From assembly GCF_000152945.2 (NCBI RefSeq), contig NC_020830.1, forward strand, positions 248,001 through 312,000: 64,000 nucleotides of DNA, read 5' to 3'. The translations under genes were made by a program, and so were the position numbers. Position 1 is the stretch's first letter. Each line of letters starts with the position of its first letter. The notes below the pieces were generated by a model. It searched no databases and was not told where the DNA came from. It was given only the letters and a program-made list of their open reading frames with translations. Positions 53,658 to 63,200 of the stretch are shown here, one piece after another. The DNA comes from Polaribacter sp. MED152 (GTDB lineage Bacteria; Bacteroidota; Bacteroidia; Flavobacteriales; Flavobacteriaceae).

Positions 53658-54953
53658 ATGAAATATTTCCAACTTATTTTATTATTTGTAACTATTTCTA
53701 CAACAATTAGTTGCAATACAAGTAAAACCAAACAAATAACAAACTCACAAGATTATCAAGCGTATTTAAATATTGAAGAAAATATATCGTTAAACTTGGT
53801 ACAAAAAGATTTAGAATTTTGGACTGATAAAATTAACAGTACTCCAAATCAATATCCATATTATTCTAAAATGGCATCTGCCAATTCTCAAATCTTTAAA
53901 TTAACAGCAGACATAAATCAACTAAAAAAAGCAGAAGAGCATTTAACTATTGCTAACGCTAAAACAAACTTTAATAATGCTGGTTACTTAAGAGCATTAG
54001 CAAGAAATTATATTTCTCAACATCGTTTTAAACAAGCTTTAGATTTATTAATAAAAGCAGAACAAAATGGTGAACATCTAAATAGAACTCAATTCATGTT
54101 GGTTGATGTTTATTTAGAATTAGGAGAAATGGATAAGGTAGAAAGCTACTTATCAAAATTAAAAAACTTTAATGATTTCGATTATTTAATCAGACTTTCT
54201 AAATACAACGATCATTTAGGAAATTTAGACAACGCAATTTTATATTTAGAAAATGCTTTAGAAATTGCAGAGAATTCTAATAATCAAAATCTTATTCAAT
54301 GGAATTATACAAATTTAGCAGATTATTATGGTCATGCAGGTAGAATAGAAGATTCTTACAATGCTTATTTAAAAGCCTTGGCTATAAACCCAAATAATAG
54401 CTATGCAAAAAAAGGTATTGCTTGGATTGTATATTCTTATGAAAGAAATCCAGAAGAGGCTTTAAATATTTTAGATGCAATATCTAAGGAGAATACCTCT
54501 CCAGATTACTTCTTGTTAAAATCAGAAATTGCAGGTTTTATGGGAAATATTGTCGAAAAAGAAAAACTTGAGCAACACTATTTAAGTTCGGTTGCGAACG
54601 AGAAATATGGTGCCATGTATGCAAAATATAACGTTTTATTATTTGCAGACAAAGCCGATAAAAAACTAGAAGCAATTAATGTAGCTAAACAAGAAGTTAT
54701 GGAGAGACCTACAGCACAATCTTACGATTTATTAGCTTGGTCTTATTACAAAAATGGAAATGTTGAAAAGGCTTTAGAAATCAGTAATGAATATGTTATT
54801 GGTAAAACCTTTGAACCAGAAGCATTATTACATACCGCTTATATTTTAAAGGCAAATGGTAATAAAACAGAGGCAAAAAAAATCAAAGAAGAATTATTAG
54901 GTGCTATTTATGAATTAGGGCCTGCTTCTGAAAGTGAAATAAAAAATATATAA
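53658..54953 (+). CDS. TPR lipoprotein of the DUF4331 locus
   Basis: A 431-residue lipoprotein (lipobox TISC, Cys19) with a chain of TPR-like helical pairs (RALARNYISQHRFKQALDLL, YNDHLGNLDNAILYLENAL, LADYYGHAGRIEDSYNAYLKAL). It would provide a periplasmic protein-interaction surface. It lies between the DUF4331 pair and the TonB-dependent receptor and is 20 bases from the latter. Confidence 0.85.
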   Translation: MKYFQLILLFVTISTTISCNTSKTKQITNSQDYQAYLNIEENISLNLVQKDLEFWTDKINSTPNQYPYYSKMASANSQIFKLTADINQLKKAEEHLTIANAKTNFNNAGYLRALARNYISQHRFKQALDLLIKAEQNGEHLNRTQFMLVDVYLELGEMDKVESYLSKLKNFNDFDYLIRLSKYNDHLGNLDNAILYLENALEIAENSNNQNLIQWNYTNLADYYGHAGRIEDSYNAYLKALAINPNNSYAKKGIAWIVYSYERNPEEALNILDAISKENTSPDYFLLKSEIAGFMGNIVEKEKLEQHYLSSVANEKYGAMYAKYNVLLFADKADKKLEAINVAKQEVMERPTAQSYDLLAWSYYKNGNVEKALEISNEYVIGKTFEPEALLHTAYILKANGNKTEAKKIKEELLGAIYELGPASESEIKNI

Positions 54954-54973
54954 TCGATTTTAAGTTAAATAGC

Positions 54974-57202
54974 ATGAAACAGTTAACAGTAATTTTTGTT
55001 GTGTTTGCCTTTAGTTTACAATCGGTTGCACAAAGTTTAAAAGGTAAAATTGTAGATCAATTTAATGAGCCTTTAGAAAATGTATATGTAGTAAATGATG
55101 CTACAAATACGCATACACACAGCAGTGAAAATGGTAATTTTACCATAGAAAAAACAAGAGTAAATGATGTAATTCAAATAAGCATTCTTGGGTTTGAAAA
55201 GAAAAATATAATAGTTACACAAGACAACCTAAAGAATGGAATTTTAATAAAATTAGAAACAAGAGTTTTTCAATTAGAAGAATTGGTTTTACGTAAAGAA
55301 ATTAACGCTTTACAAACAATAACAAAAATAGATTTACAAGTAAACCCAGTTAATAATTCACAAGAAATTCTAAGAAAAGTTCCTGGTTTGTTTATTGGAC
55401 AACATGCAGGAGGAGGAAAAGCTGAACAAATTTTCTTAAGAGGTTTTGATATTGATCATGGTACAGACATTACATTATCTGTAGATGGTATGCCAATTAA
55501 TATGGTGTCTCATGCACATGGTCAAGGATATTCAGATTTACATTTTGTTATTCCTGAAACTATTAAAAATATCGACTTTGGTAAAGGACCCTATTATGCG
55601 AATCAAGGAGATTTTAATACTGCAGGTTATGTAAATTTTGCCACTAAAACAGGAATAAAAGATAATATGATATCTGTTGGTTATGGAGATTTTAACTCTT
55701 TTAGAACAGTTGCTATGTTTAATCTTTTAGAAAACTCTAAAAAAGATGATGCTTATGTTGCTATGGAATATATAGAAACAGATGGTCCATTTGAGTCTCC
55801 ACAAAACTTTAACAGGCTAAACCTGTTTGCAAAGTATAATACTTTTTTAAGTGATGGAGATAGAGTAACACTAACTGCTTCTCATTTTACAAGTCAGTGG
55901 GATGCTTCTGGTCAAATACCAGAAAGAGAAGTTGCCAACGGAAATATTACAAGGTTTGGAGCAATAGATGATACAGAAGGAGGATTTACATCTAGATCTA
56001 ACATCAATATTCAATTGCAAAAAACGTTAGCTAATAATTCAATTTTAGAAGCAAATGCATTTTACTCAAACTACAATTTTGAGTTGTATTCTAACTTTAC
56101 TTTCTTTTTAGAAAATCCTATAGATGGAGATCAAATAAAACAATTTGAAGATAGAAATATATTTGGAATGAATGCCAAAATTATTACTGAGAAAAACTAT
56201 GGTGATATAGAAGCTAAATTTACAAAAGGAGGAGGGTTACGTTTTGATAATATTACTGATAATGAATTATCTAGTACAAAGAATAGACAAGAAATATTAA
56301 ATAGAATTCAGTTTGGAGATGTGCAGCAAACTAATGCTTACGCTTTTATAAATTCTGAATTTGAAATTGGTAAATTTAAAATATCACCAGCTTTAAGGTT
56401 TGATTATTTTAAGTTTTTATACAATGACAATTTAAGTACAACTTATGAAACTCTTAGTAAAACTAAGGCAATTGTTAATCCTAAATTAAATTTTTTATAC
56501 ACGCAGAATAACAATTTACAATGGTTTTTAAAATCAGGTATAGGGTTTCATTCAAATGATGCAAGAGTTGTATTGCAAGATAATGCAGACAAAGTTTTAC
56601 CTAGAGCTTATGGTGCAGATTTTGGAAACATTTGGAAACCAACAAAAAATATTGTGTTAAACACAGCAGTTTGGTATTTGTTTTCAGAAGAAGAATTTGT
56701 TTATGTAGGTGATGCTGGTATTGTAGAACCTTCTGGAAAATCAGAACGTTATGGTTTAGATTTAGGAATTAGATATCAAATTACAGATAATATTTATTTT
56801 GATTCTGATGCTACTATTACAAAAGCAAGAAGTTTAGAAGCTAGTGCAGGCCAAGACTATATTCCTTTAGCTCCTAATTTTACGTTGGCAGGTGGTTTAG
56901 CATTTAATAATTTAGGAAATTTCTCTGGAGGATTAAGATATAGATATTTAGCAGATAGAGCTGCAAACGAAGATAATAGCATTGTTGCAGAGGGTTATTT
57001 TGTGAGCGATTTAAATATTAACTATAATCTTAAAAACATCACATTTGGATTAGCTGTAGAGAATTTATTCGATGTAGCATGGAATGAAACTCAGTTTGCC
57101 ACAGAAAGCAGATTGCAAAACGAAGCAAATTCTGTAGAAGAAATACATTTTACACCTGGTACACCAATTTTTGCGAAAGCAACAATAACGTATCGATTTT
57201 AA
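54974..57202 (+). CDS. TonB-dependent outer-membrane receptor of the DUF4331 locus
   Basis: A 742-residue receptor: signal peptide (1-19), carboxypeptidase-regulatory-like domain (about 22-100; GKIVDQFNEPLENVYV), plug (about 118-225; ILRKVPGLFIGQHAGGGKAEQIFLRGFDIDHGTDITLSVDG is the plug, with GMPINMVSHAHGQGY) and a barrel ending in FAKATITYRF. The plug resembles outer-membrane receptors for small metal chelates or organic molecules rather than SusC glycan receptors (no SusD partner follows). Substrate unknown. Confidence 0.92.
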   Translation: MKQLTVIFVVFAFSLQSVAQSLKGKIVDQFNEPLENVYVVNDATNTHTHSSENGNFTIEKTRVNDVIQISILGFEKKNIIVTQDNLKNGILIKLETRVFQLEELVLRKEINALQTITKIDLQVNPVNNSQEILRKVPGLFIGQHAGGGKAEQIFLRGFDIDHGTDITLSVDGMPINMVSHAHGQGYSDLHFVIPETIKNIDFGKGPYYANQGDFNTAGYVNFATKTGIKDNMISVGYGDFNSFRTVAMFNLLENSKKDDAYVAMEYIETDGPFESPQNFNRLNLFAKYNTFLSDGDRVTLTASHFTSQWDASGQIPEREVANGNITRFGAIDDTEGGFTSRSNINIQLQKTLANNSILEANAFYSNYNFELYSNFTFFLENPIDGDQIKQFEDRNIFGMNAKIITEKNYGDIEAKFTKGGGLRFDNITDNELSSTKNRQEILNRIQFGDVQQTNAYAFINSEFEIGKFKISPALRFDYFKFLYNDNLSTTYETLSKTKAIVNPKLNFLYTQNNNLQWFLKSGIGFHSNDARVVLQDNADKVLPRAYGADFGNIWKPTKNIVLNTAVWYLFSEEEFVYVGDAGIVEPSGKSERYGLDLGIRYQITDNIYFDSDATITKARSLEASAGQDYIPLAPNFTLAGGLAFNNLGNFSGGLRYRYLADRAANEDNSIVAEGYFVSDLNINYNLKNITFGLAVENLFDVAWNETQFATESRLQNEANSVEEIHFTPGTPIFAKATITYRF

Positions 57203-57208
57203 AAATAT

Positions 57209-57326
57209 ATTGTTTGGTTAGTTTTAGTTGAATTGAAGTGCTTATAGCATTGTTACAATAAGTGCTTCTTTTCACTAAAACAATATCAACTTAAAAGTAA
57301 AACTATTGTTTGGTTAGTTTTAGTTG
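57209..57326 (+). repeat. 22-bp direct repeat pair flanking a terminator
   Basis: The 22-base sequence beginning ATTGTTTGGTTAG occurs identically at 57209-57230 and 57305-57326 (spacing 96). Each copy is followed at once by a hairpin. The arrangement looks like a tandem duplication of a leader-plus-terminator unit whose stem sequences have since diverged. Confidence 0.8.
57235..57272 (+). terminator. First terminator downstream of the receptor gene
   Basis: GAAGTGCTTAT (57235-57245) pairs with ATAAGTGCTTC (57258-57268) with two G-T pairs, 12-base loop, then TTTT. Confidence 0.72.
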
Positions 57327-57329
57327 GAT

Positions 57330-57369
57330 GAAATGTCTATTACAGTCTTGTAATAGGCATTTCTATTTT
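57330..57369 (+). terminator. Second terminator downstream of the receptor gene
   Basis: GAAATGTCTATTACA (57330-57344) pairs with TGTAATAGGCATTTC (57349-57363), fifteen pairs with one G-T and a 4-base loop, followed by a T-rich run. Confidence 0.82.
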
Positions 57370-57377
57370 AGTAAACT

Positions 57378-58088
57378 TTAGTTTTTAGGCAAATAGAGTT
57401 GAATTTTCTCGAACTTCACATCATCTAAATGACCCATTTTTTGCTCATCATCTGTAATTAAATGCATGTGAAGATACGAATCATGATGCGTAAAAATTCC
57501 TTGGTGATTTTCTGAATAAAAACCTACAATTGTGCAATCTTCATCAAAAATTTTATAATTAACTTGCCCTTGATGTGCCTCTTTAGGAGAGCTAACCTTG
57601 CTACCTTTTGGTAAATTTTGAATATGAATTGTTGCTTTGCTAACTTTACCTTTTAACTTAAAGGTAAATGGTTTTTTAAGATCTTTGGAATTATCAGTTA
57701 TAAAATTTTGTAGTTGAACAATTGATTGTATTTCTAAAGGTAAATCAACTATTTTCCAATCCTTTACGTTTGAATAAACAAAAAAGGGAGCAGAAATGGT
57801 GTTGTTCTTTTCAACACTCATTGTAGAGTCTGATGTTACTCTAGAAACATAAGTTTGGCCATCATTTATTAAAAGCTCTCCAGATAAATAACTTACTGGA
57901 CCTAAACCATATAGACCTTGCGTATTTTTAATTGTATCTAGTTGAATAGAAGGGCCTAACTTACCTTTCCACATGACATCTTTCATTTGACCAACAATGT
58001 AAAATTCATTTTTCGTTTTTACAGAAGGTTTACAGCCAGATATAATTATAAGTGAAATTAAGACAAGACAAGTTTTAATACGATTCAT
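57378..58088 (-). CDS. Acetolactate-decarboxylase-like lipoprotein
   Basis: A 236-residue lipoprotein (lipobox IISGC, Cys19) that resembles alpha-acetolactate decarboxylase (BudA family), normally a cytoplasmic enzyme making acetoin. Seen: LYGLGPVSYLSGELLINDG, APFFVYSNV, and near the C-terminus TIVGFYSENHQG then HMHLITDD. Candidate zinc ligands His207, His209 and His220 have the spacing (2 and 11 residues) of His194/196/207 in the Brevibacillus enzyme. Family membership is inferred by eye; activity in the periplasm is untested and a non-enzymatic role is possible. Confidence 0.72.
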   Translation of the reverse strand: MNRIKTCLVLISLIIISGCKPSVKTKNEFYIVGQMKDVMWKGKLGPSIQLDTIKNTQGLYGLGPVSYLSGELLINDGQTYVSRVTSDSTMSVEKNNTISAPFFVYSNVKDWKIVDLPLEIQSIVQLQNFITDNSKDLKKPFTFKLKGKVSKATIHIQNLPKGSKVSSPKEAHQGQVNYKIFDEDCTIVGFYSENHQGIFTHHDSYLHMHLITDDEQKMGHLDDVKFEKIQLYLPKN

Positions 58089-58102
58089 TTTTTAAGGAAA
58101 GT

Positions 58103-58774
58103 TTAATCTTCAATACTTCTAACTGGTCTTACATGATTGTAACTAACAGGATTTACACGAGCTTTCTCTATAGGACCAACATTACCATTTAAAAAGAAAA
58201 CAGCCATGGCATTATTAGGGTCTGAATCTTGTGTTTCTGAGCTCCAATAAAAATCATCGCTAAAATCACCTACCTTCAATTCTGCATACAATTTAGTTCT
58301 AATTTCACCTAATTCCTGCAAATCTGGTAAATACCAATCTGTAAAATCATTTACTTCGTAAGTGGAGCAGTAGTCTATTGCTTCTGGCCAATTTAATGTT
58401 TCAGGAGAATCTGTTTTTGCTGTAACTTTAATGGTTTTGGTTACCGTATTTAATTTAAAGATAATTCCATCTTGATATAGTTTTCCGTAAACACTATCTA
58501 TAGGAATGTTTGCATCTAACAAATCAAAAGGAGAAACACCATCATTTAAATATTTTTGAGTAAAAGCCACATCTAAATCTTTGCAATCTACTCCAAAATA
58601 ACCATCATCACAAAGACAATCACAATCTACAACAGAAGCATTTTCTTCGCAGACTAATAGGGAACAAGTATCAATTTCTTCTGTAGTTTCGTCTTCAGAA
58701 CTAGAGCCAGAACAAGAAAAAAACAGAAAAGAAATGGCAAGAATACCAATTAATAAATATGTATATTTTTTCAT
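58103..58774 (-). CDS. DUF1566 (Lcl C-terminal-like) lipoprotein
   Basis: A 223-residue lipoprotein (lipobox FFSC, Cys21). A Cys-rich, EGF-like segment (about 37-67; CSLLVCEENASVVDCDCLCDDG is not quoted in full: six to eight Cys) precedes a DUF1566 domain with WPEAIDYCS, DWYLPDLQELGEI and YWSSETQD. DUF1566 domains occur in surface adhesin-like and fibre proteins. It lies 14 bases upstream of the acetolactate-decarboxylase-like gene on the same strand and may be co-transcribed with it. Confidence 0.83.
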   Translation of the reverse strand: MKKYTYLLIGILAISFLFFSCSGSSSEDETTEEIDTCSLLVCEENASVVDCDCLCDDGYFGVDCKDLDVAFTQKYLNDGVSPFDLLDANIPIDSVYGKLYQDGIIFKLNTVTKTIKVTAKTDSPETLNWPEAIDYCSTYEVNDFTDWYLPDLQELGEIRTKLYAELKVGDFSDDFYWSSETQDSDPNNAMAVFFLNGNVGPIEKARVNPVSYNHVRPVRSIED

Positions 58775-58799
58775 TTTTTATAGGTAACTATAAGATTTG

Positions 58800-58807
58800 C
58801 AAAAATA
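58800..58807 (-). promoter_or_regulatory. Candidate -7 box of the DUF1566 gene
   Basis: The minus strand reads TATTTTTG (TAnnTTTG), 25 bases before the DUF1566 ATG, suggesting a separate promoter for the last two lipoprotein genes rather than read-through from the sigma/anti-sigma unit alone. Confidence 0.45.
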
Positions 58808-58848
58808 TAACAAATTTTTGTTTGGATGAAATTTAGAAATTTAATGGT

Positions 58849-59631
58849 TTAAGGTGCAACTGCTCCTAAAGTATATAGTTGCTCTAAGTTAGGAGATTCA
58901 CTACCTCCAGCAGGTTCTAAAGTAATACCAAATGCTTCAGATTCGTTTGCGTTATCAATTGTAAATATCTTATTAGCATCAGCAGTAAAAGAGTCTAAAG
59001 TACCTAAACTTGTAGGTGTTAAAGGACTCAATTTTAAAGACCAAACTTGGTATACCTTACCTTTAGGTGGTTCAGGTAAACCCTTAGCATCTAAATAAAT
59101 AGAGTTTGTTTTCTTGTCCCAATATACTTTTGCATAAGCTTCAGGATACACAGTTTGCCCATTTAAAGGAACAGAAACAATATCTTTATCTCTAAATACT
59201 TCAATTAATTTTTCAGCAGCAGCTAAACTGGTAGATGCACTATCTATTTGCGCTTCTAACGTTTGTTTTTCTAAAGCTAATTGCTCTTTTAATTGATTGT
59301 TCTGTAATATAGATAATATTAAAGTAGAGCCTAAAATAACAGCAGCAGCCCAACCCATATACGTTTTCCAATTCGATTTTGGTTTCGTTAATGGTATTAC
59401 TTTTGGCTCGTTATTAGCTAACTTATCTTTAATATCTTCAAATGAATATTTAGCATCTTTTTTAGCAAAAGCAGTAAGTTGTACAATCGCTTTTTCTATC
59501 GATTCTACCTCCGATAGTAACTCAGGATTTTCTAAAATTGCATTGTGCACTTCCTCATTTTCCTTTTCAGAAAGCGAGCCTGCAACATACAGTTCTAAAA
59601 TTCCAGATGCTATGTAATCTTTACTATTCAT
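58849..59631 (-). CDS. RskA-like anti-sigma factor
   Basis: A 260-residue transmembrane anti-sigma factor. The N-terminal cytoplasmic part (1-88) contains the sigma-binding helices (ASGILELYVAGSLSEKENEEVHN), the membrane helix is about 91-109, a coiled coil spans 112-146, and the periplasmic part (about 150-260) is the RskA-type domain (VYWDKKTNSIYLDAKGLPEPPKGKVYQVW, FGITLEPAGGS). Release by regulated proteolysis is the usual mechanism. It starts 3 bases after the sigma factor stop. Confidence 0.92.
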   Translation of the reverse strand: MNSKDYIASGILELYVAGSLSEKENEEVHNAILENPELLSEVESIEKAIVQLTAFAKKDAKYSFEDIKDKLANNEPKVIPLTKPKSNWKTYMGWAAAVILGSTLILSILQNNQLKEQLALEKQTLEAQIDSASTSLAAAEKLIEVFRDKDIVSVPLNGQTVYPEAYAKVYWDKKTNSIYLDAKGLPEPPKGKVYQVWSLKLSPLTPTSLGTLDSFTADANKIFTIDNANESEAFGITLEPAGGSESPNLEQLYTLGAVAP

Positions 59632-59634
59632 TTT

Positions 59635-60165
59635 TTATACGCCTAACATTGAACGCAATTCGCCAATGCAAGATCTATTTCTTGTTTTAATTGTACCAAG
59701 AGGCATGCTTAATTCTTCTGATGCTTCTTTTTGTGTAAAGCCTTTAAAGTATAAGAGTTCTATTACTGATTTACAGGTTTCTCCTAATTTGCTTACAAAT
59801 TCTTTTAAACCTATTGTATTTGTAGAACTATCTAAACTTGAACTGCTCTCTAATATATCTACGAAAAAATCGGCATTAAGGTTTTGTTTAGACTGTTTAA
59901 ATTTTTTAGAACGTGTATAATCTATAGCTGCATTTCTAGCTATATTAAGTAACCACGTGAAAAAACGGCCTTTTTTAGCAGAGTAGGTATCTGCTTTGTT
60001 CCAGGCTTTTATAAAAACATCTTGAGTAATTTCTTGTGCAACATCATCATTCTTAACAATATTATTTACAACACCAGAAATACTATCACAGTATAAACTG
60101 TATAGTTTTTCATAGGCCTTTACGTCCTTTTTCTGAAATTGTAATATAAGTTGTTCTTGCTCCAT
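59635..60165 (-). CDS. ECF sigma factor
   Basis: A 176-residue extracytoplasmic-function sigma factor with region 2 (YEKLYSLYCDSISGVVNNIV, AQEITQDVFIKAWNKADTYS, GRFFTWLLNIARNAAIDYTRSKK) and region 4 (IELLYFKGFTQKEASEELSMPLGTIKTRNRS). It is the cognate partner of the next anti-sigma gene. It lies 45 bases downstream of the caspase gene, in the same direction; the gap shows no terminator. Confidence 0.95.
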   Translation of the reverse strand: MEQEQLILQFQKKDVKAYEKLYSLYCDSISGVVNNIVKNDDVAQEITQDVFIKAWNKADTYSAKKGRFFTWLLNIARNAAIDYTRSKKFKQSKQNLNADFFVDILESSSSLDSSTNTIGLKEFVSKLGETCKSVIELLYFKGFTQKEASEELSMPLGTIKTRNRSCIGELRSMLGV

Positions 60166-60210
60166 AAATTATTTCCGGTAGCTAAAATAGAATAAAAATA
60201 TCTAATTAAA

Positions 60211-63200
60211 TTATATTTTTTTTATAAAAATAAAATCTCCTCCTTCATCTCCAGTTCTGCTAATAGGTGCGTATTGTGGTTGGTTATCTCCAGTAGTATT
60301 ATTAATTACAGGATCTTCTATCATGTTAAATAATTGACCTGCAGACAAGTACTTTTGTGTGTTCTGATTTAATCTCTTTAAAAGATATTTCATAAACACA
60401 CTTTCATTAGGTACTGTGGTTAAAGTTCCGCTTGTAATTGCTTTTCTACTTGGTAACTCATATTTTTTCTGAACAGCTTTAGAGGCAGTTTTGTAAGACC
60501 TATTTGTGGTTAAAATGCTACCACTAAAACAGGCATCAGAAATAAGTAGCGTATGTTTAGAAGGTATAGCTTTAATATAGGTAACTATACTTGTGTTTAA
60601 GATGATGTTCTCTTCGAACTCCATATTAGCATTAGAAGGCATCCAATAACCCTTTTCTGTAGTTTTATCATAATTTCCATGACCTGCATAAAAAATAACT
60701 AAATTATCATTGTTGCCAACTTTTCTGCTTAGTTTTATAAACTCTCTATTGATTTGGTTTTCAGTAGGGTTTTTAAGTACTGTTACATTTTCTTTAGCAA
60801 AACTATAGTTATTGGTTAGCACATCTGCCAGTGCTTGTGCGTCTTTAGTAGGTTCACCTTTTAAACTTTGAATGGTGGTGTCTGTATAATCACTAACCCC
60901 AATTATTAATGCATAATATTTCCCAAAACCAATATCTAAATCTTTTTTAGTAGAATTATCTGTAATTACATCTTGATCTATGTTTGGTGAAGATCTTTTA
61001 ATTACAAATGTTTTTGTTGATGATGCTTGCTTTAAGTCTGTTGCTTTTACAATTAGATCGTTCTTACCATATTTTAAAGGAACATTTGCAACAAAAGAAC
61101 CATTTTCTTGTACGTTAGCCTCAATACCATTTACGCTTATTTCATAAATACCATCTGCATCTGTGGCTTTACCTTTAACTAAAATTCTTTTAGCTTGTAC
61201 TACTTTAAAACCTCTTTTTAAATCTACATTAGGTTCAGAAATAGTAACTACTGGTGGGTTATTGTAGCTTAAAGATTGATAATCTGCCTTTAAATAATCT
61301 ACAGCAATTTTTCTATCATAATAAATAGTATAACCGAATTTGTTACCAAAAAAGGGTTCAAAAGGTGCTTCATTTACATATTGATCATTAATATAGAAAC
61401 GTAACAAAGCTCCTGATTTAACTATTTTAATTTTGTTAGCTTTATTTTCTCCTTGTACAATTGCAGATGAATTTGTTAAAGGAATAATTTCTTTATACTC
61501 ATCATTATCAAATTTTCTGTATTTGTAACTTCCATTTCCTGATAGTAGAAACGAAAATTCATTTGCTGAATTTTTTCTACCAAATGTAAGTCCATACCAA
61601 CCATCAGAAGTATTTTTTTCGTTAATGGCTGTTTCTATAATAAAATCTTTACTGGTGTTTAAATTTAAGTCTCTACTTATAAAAATTCCGCCTTTTGTTT
61701 TTCTAGATAAAAGTAATTGACCATTTTTTAGAGCTACAGCATAATCTGTGGCATCATCTAAATTCCAATTATTATTGTTGTTATTAAAATTATCTACAAG
61801 AGGTACCTCAAGCATTTTTGCTTTCTTAGTGGTGTTTTTTGAGTTATTAGACTTGGTACTTATAGTTAAATAGTCTACAGCTACCTTTTGCTTATAGTAA
61901 ATAGCAAACCCCAAGTAAGTGCCATAAAAAGGCTCAAAATCTATTTTAGTCAAGAAATTATTATTGATGTAAAACTTGTAATAATCGCCTTCTTTTTTAA
62001 GTTTTAAAACGTTTATACCCTTTTTAACACTAGAAGATTTTACCCACTTAATAATATCTTCATTTTTATTATTAACGGTTCTAGTTATCTTGTAATAACC
62101 AGTATTTGTAATTAGAAAATTAAAATAGTTTGTGCCTTTCTTACCCCAAGTTATACCAAAAGGCGAATTATTATCACCTGATAAATGTTCTAATTTAGTT
62201 TCAATTTCAAAGTCTTTTTCAGTATCAAAAGACTTATTTAAATTGGTTAACCATCCTTTTTCATCTCGCTTATGATTTAAATAATATTTGCCATTTGAAA
62301 CAGTTAATTCTACATTCTCTGAGTTGGTTGTAGACCATTCATTTGAGTTGTCATTAAAGTTCTCTGCAAGTACTTCTGTAAAATTGCCATCTTTTTTATA
62401 ATTGCTATTACCATCATCTTTTAAATACGCGATGCTTAAATAACCAACTTTTATTTTCTGTCTGTCATAAACAATAAAGCCAACTCTTTTACCAAAATAT
62501 TCAGGGCTATATTCTGTATAAACTAAATTAGAATTGATGTAGTATTTTAAGTTATTACTTTCTTGTCTTACCTCTAAATAGTTGTATTGACCTATTTCGT
62601 TTTTAATGTAACTACTTTCTGTCCAGTTTTTTACATAGGTTGTCTCGCCGTTTTTAACTTTTTTAATATTGTAAGAACCGTCTGCAGATATAAAAAACTG
62701 ATTTTGATTATCGTTATTTAATCTACCAAATACAATTCCGAAACCATTGTTGGTAACTCCACTTATTTTTTTGATTTGAGCTGAAATTTTAAAATCTCTT
62801 TTGGTATCAATTTCTTTTTCTATACTTGAAGACCAACCACCAAAATCTCTTTTATGGCTTAAATGATAATCACCTTCTTTAATTTCAAAAGTTCTATCAG
62901 CATCATCTACAATAGCCCAATTGTTATTATTATTGTTATAGCCTTCAAATAAAATAGTCTTCCCTTTTTTAGTAACTGTGTTTTTTTTAGCAGCTGCGCT
63001 TTTAGCCCTAATGTAGTCTATAGAAATTTTTTGATTTTTATATAAAGCAATTGCCATTTTTTTACCTACAAATACTTTATGAGTTGTAGAGAAAGCGTAT
63101 TTATTATTTATATAAAAGGTTACAGTATTTCCCTTTTTAGTTATTCTAAGAATATTTGTACTGTAATTGCCAGTGTTAACAATGCTAGATTTGGTCCAAC

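Noticed and set aside
61770..61800. Poly-Asn runs (NNNNNN) in the caspase repeats as possible simple-repeat expansion
   Set aside because: Six Asn occur in two repeats at the equivalent domain start, with mixed AAT/AAC codons, so they reflect repeat-domain structure rather than an expanding microsatellite.
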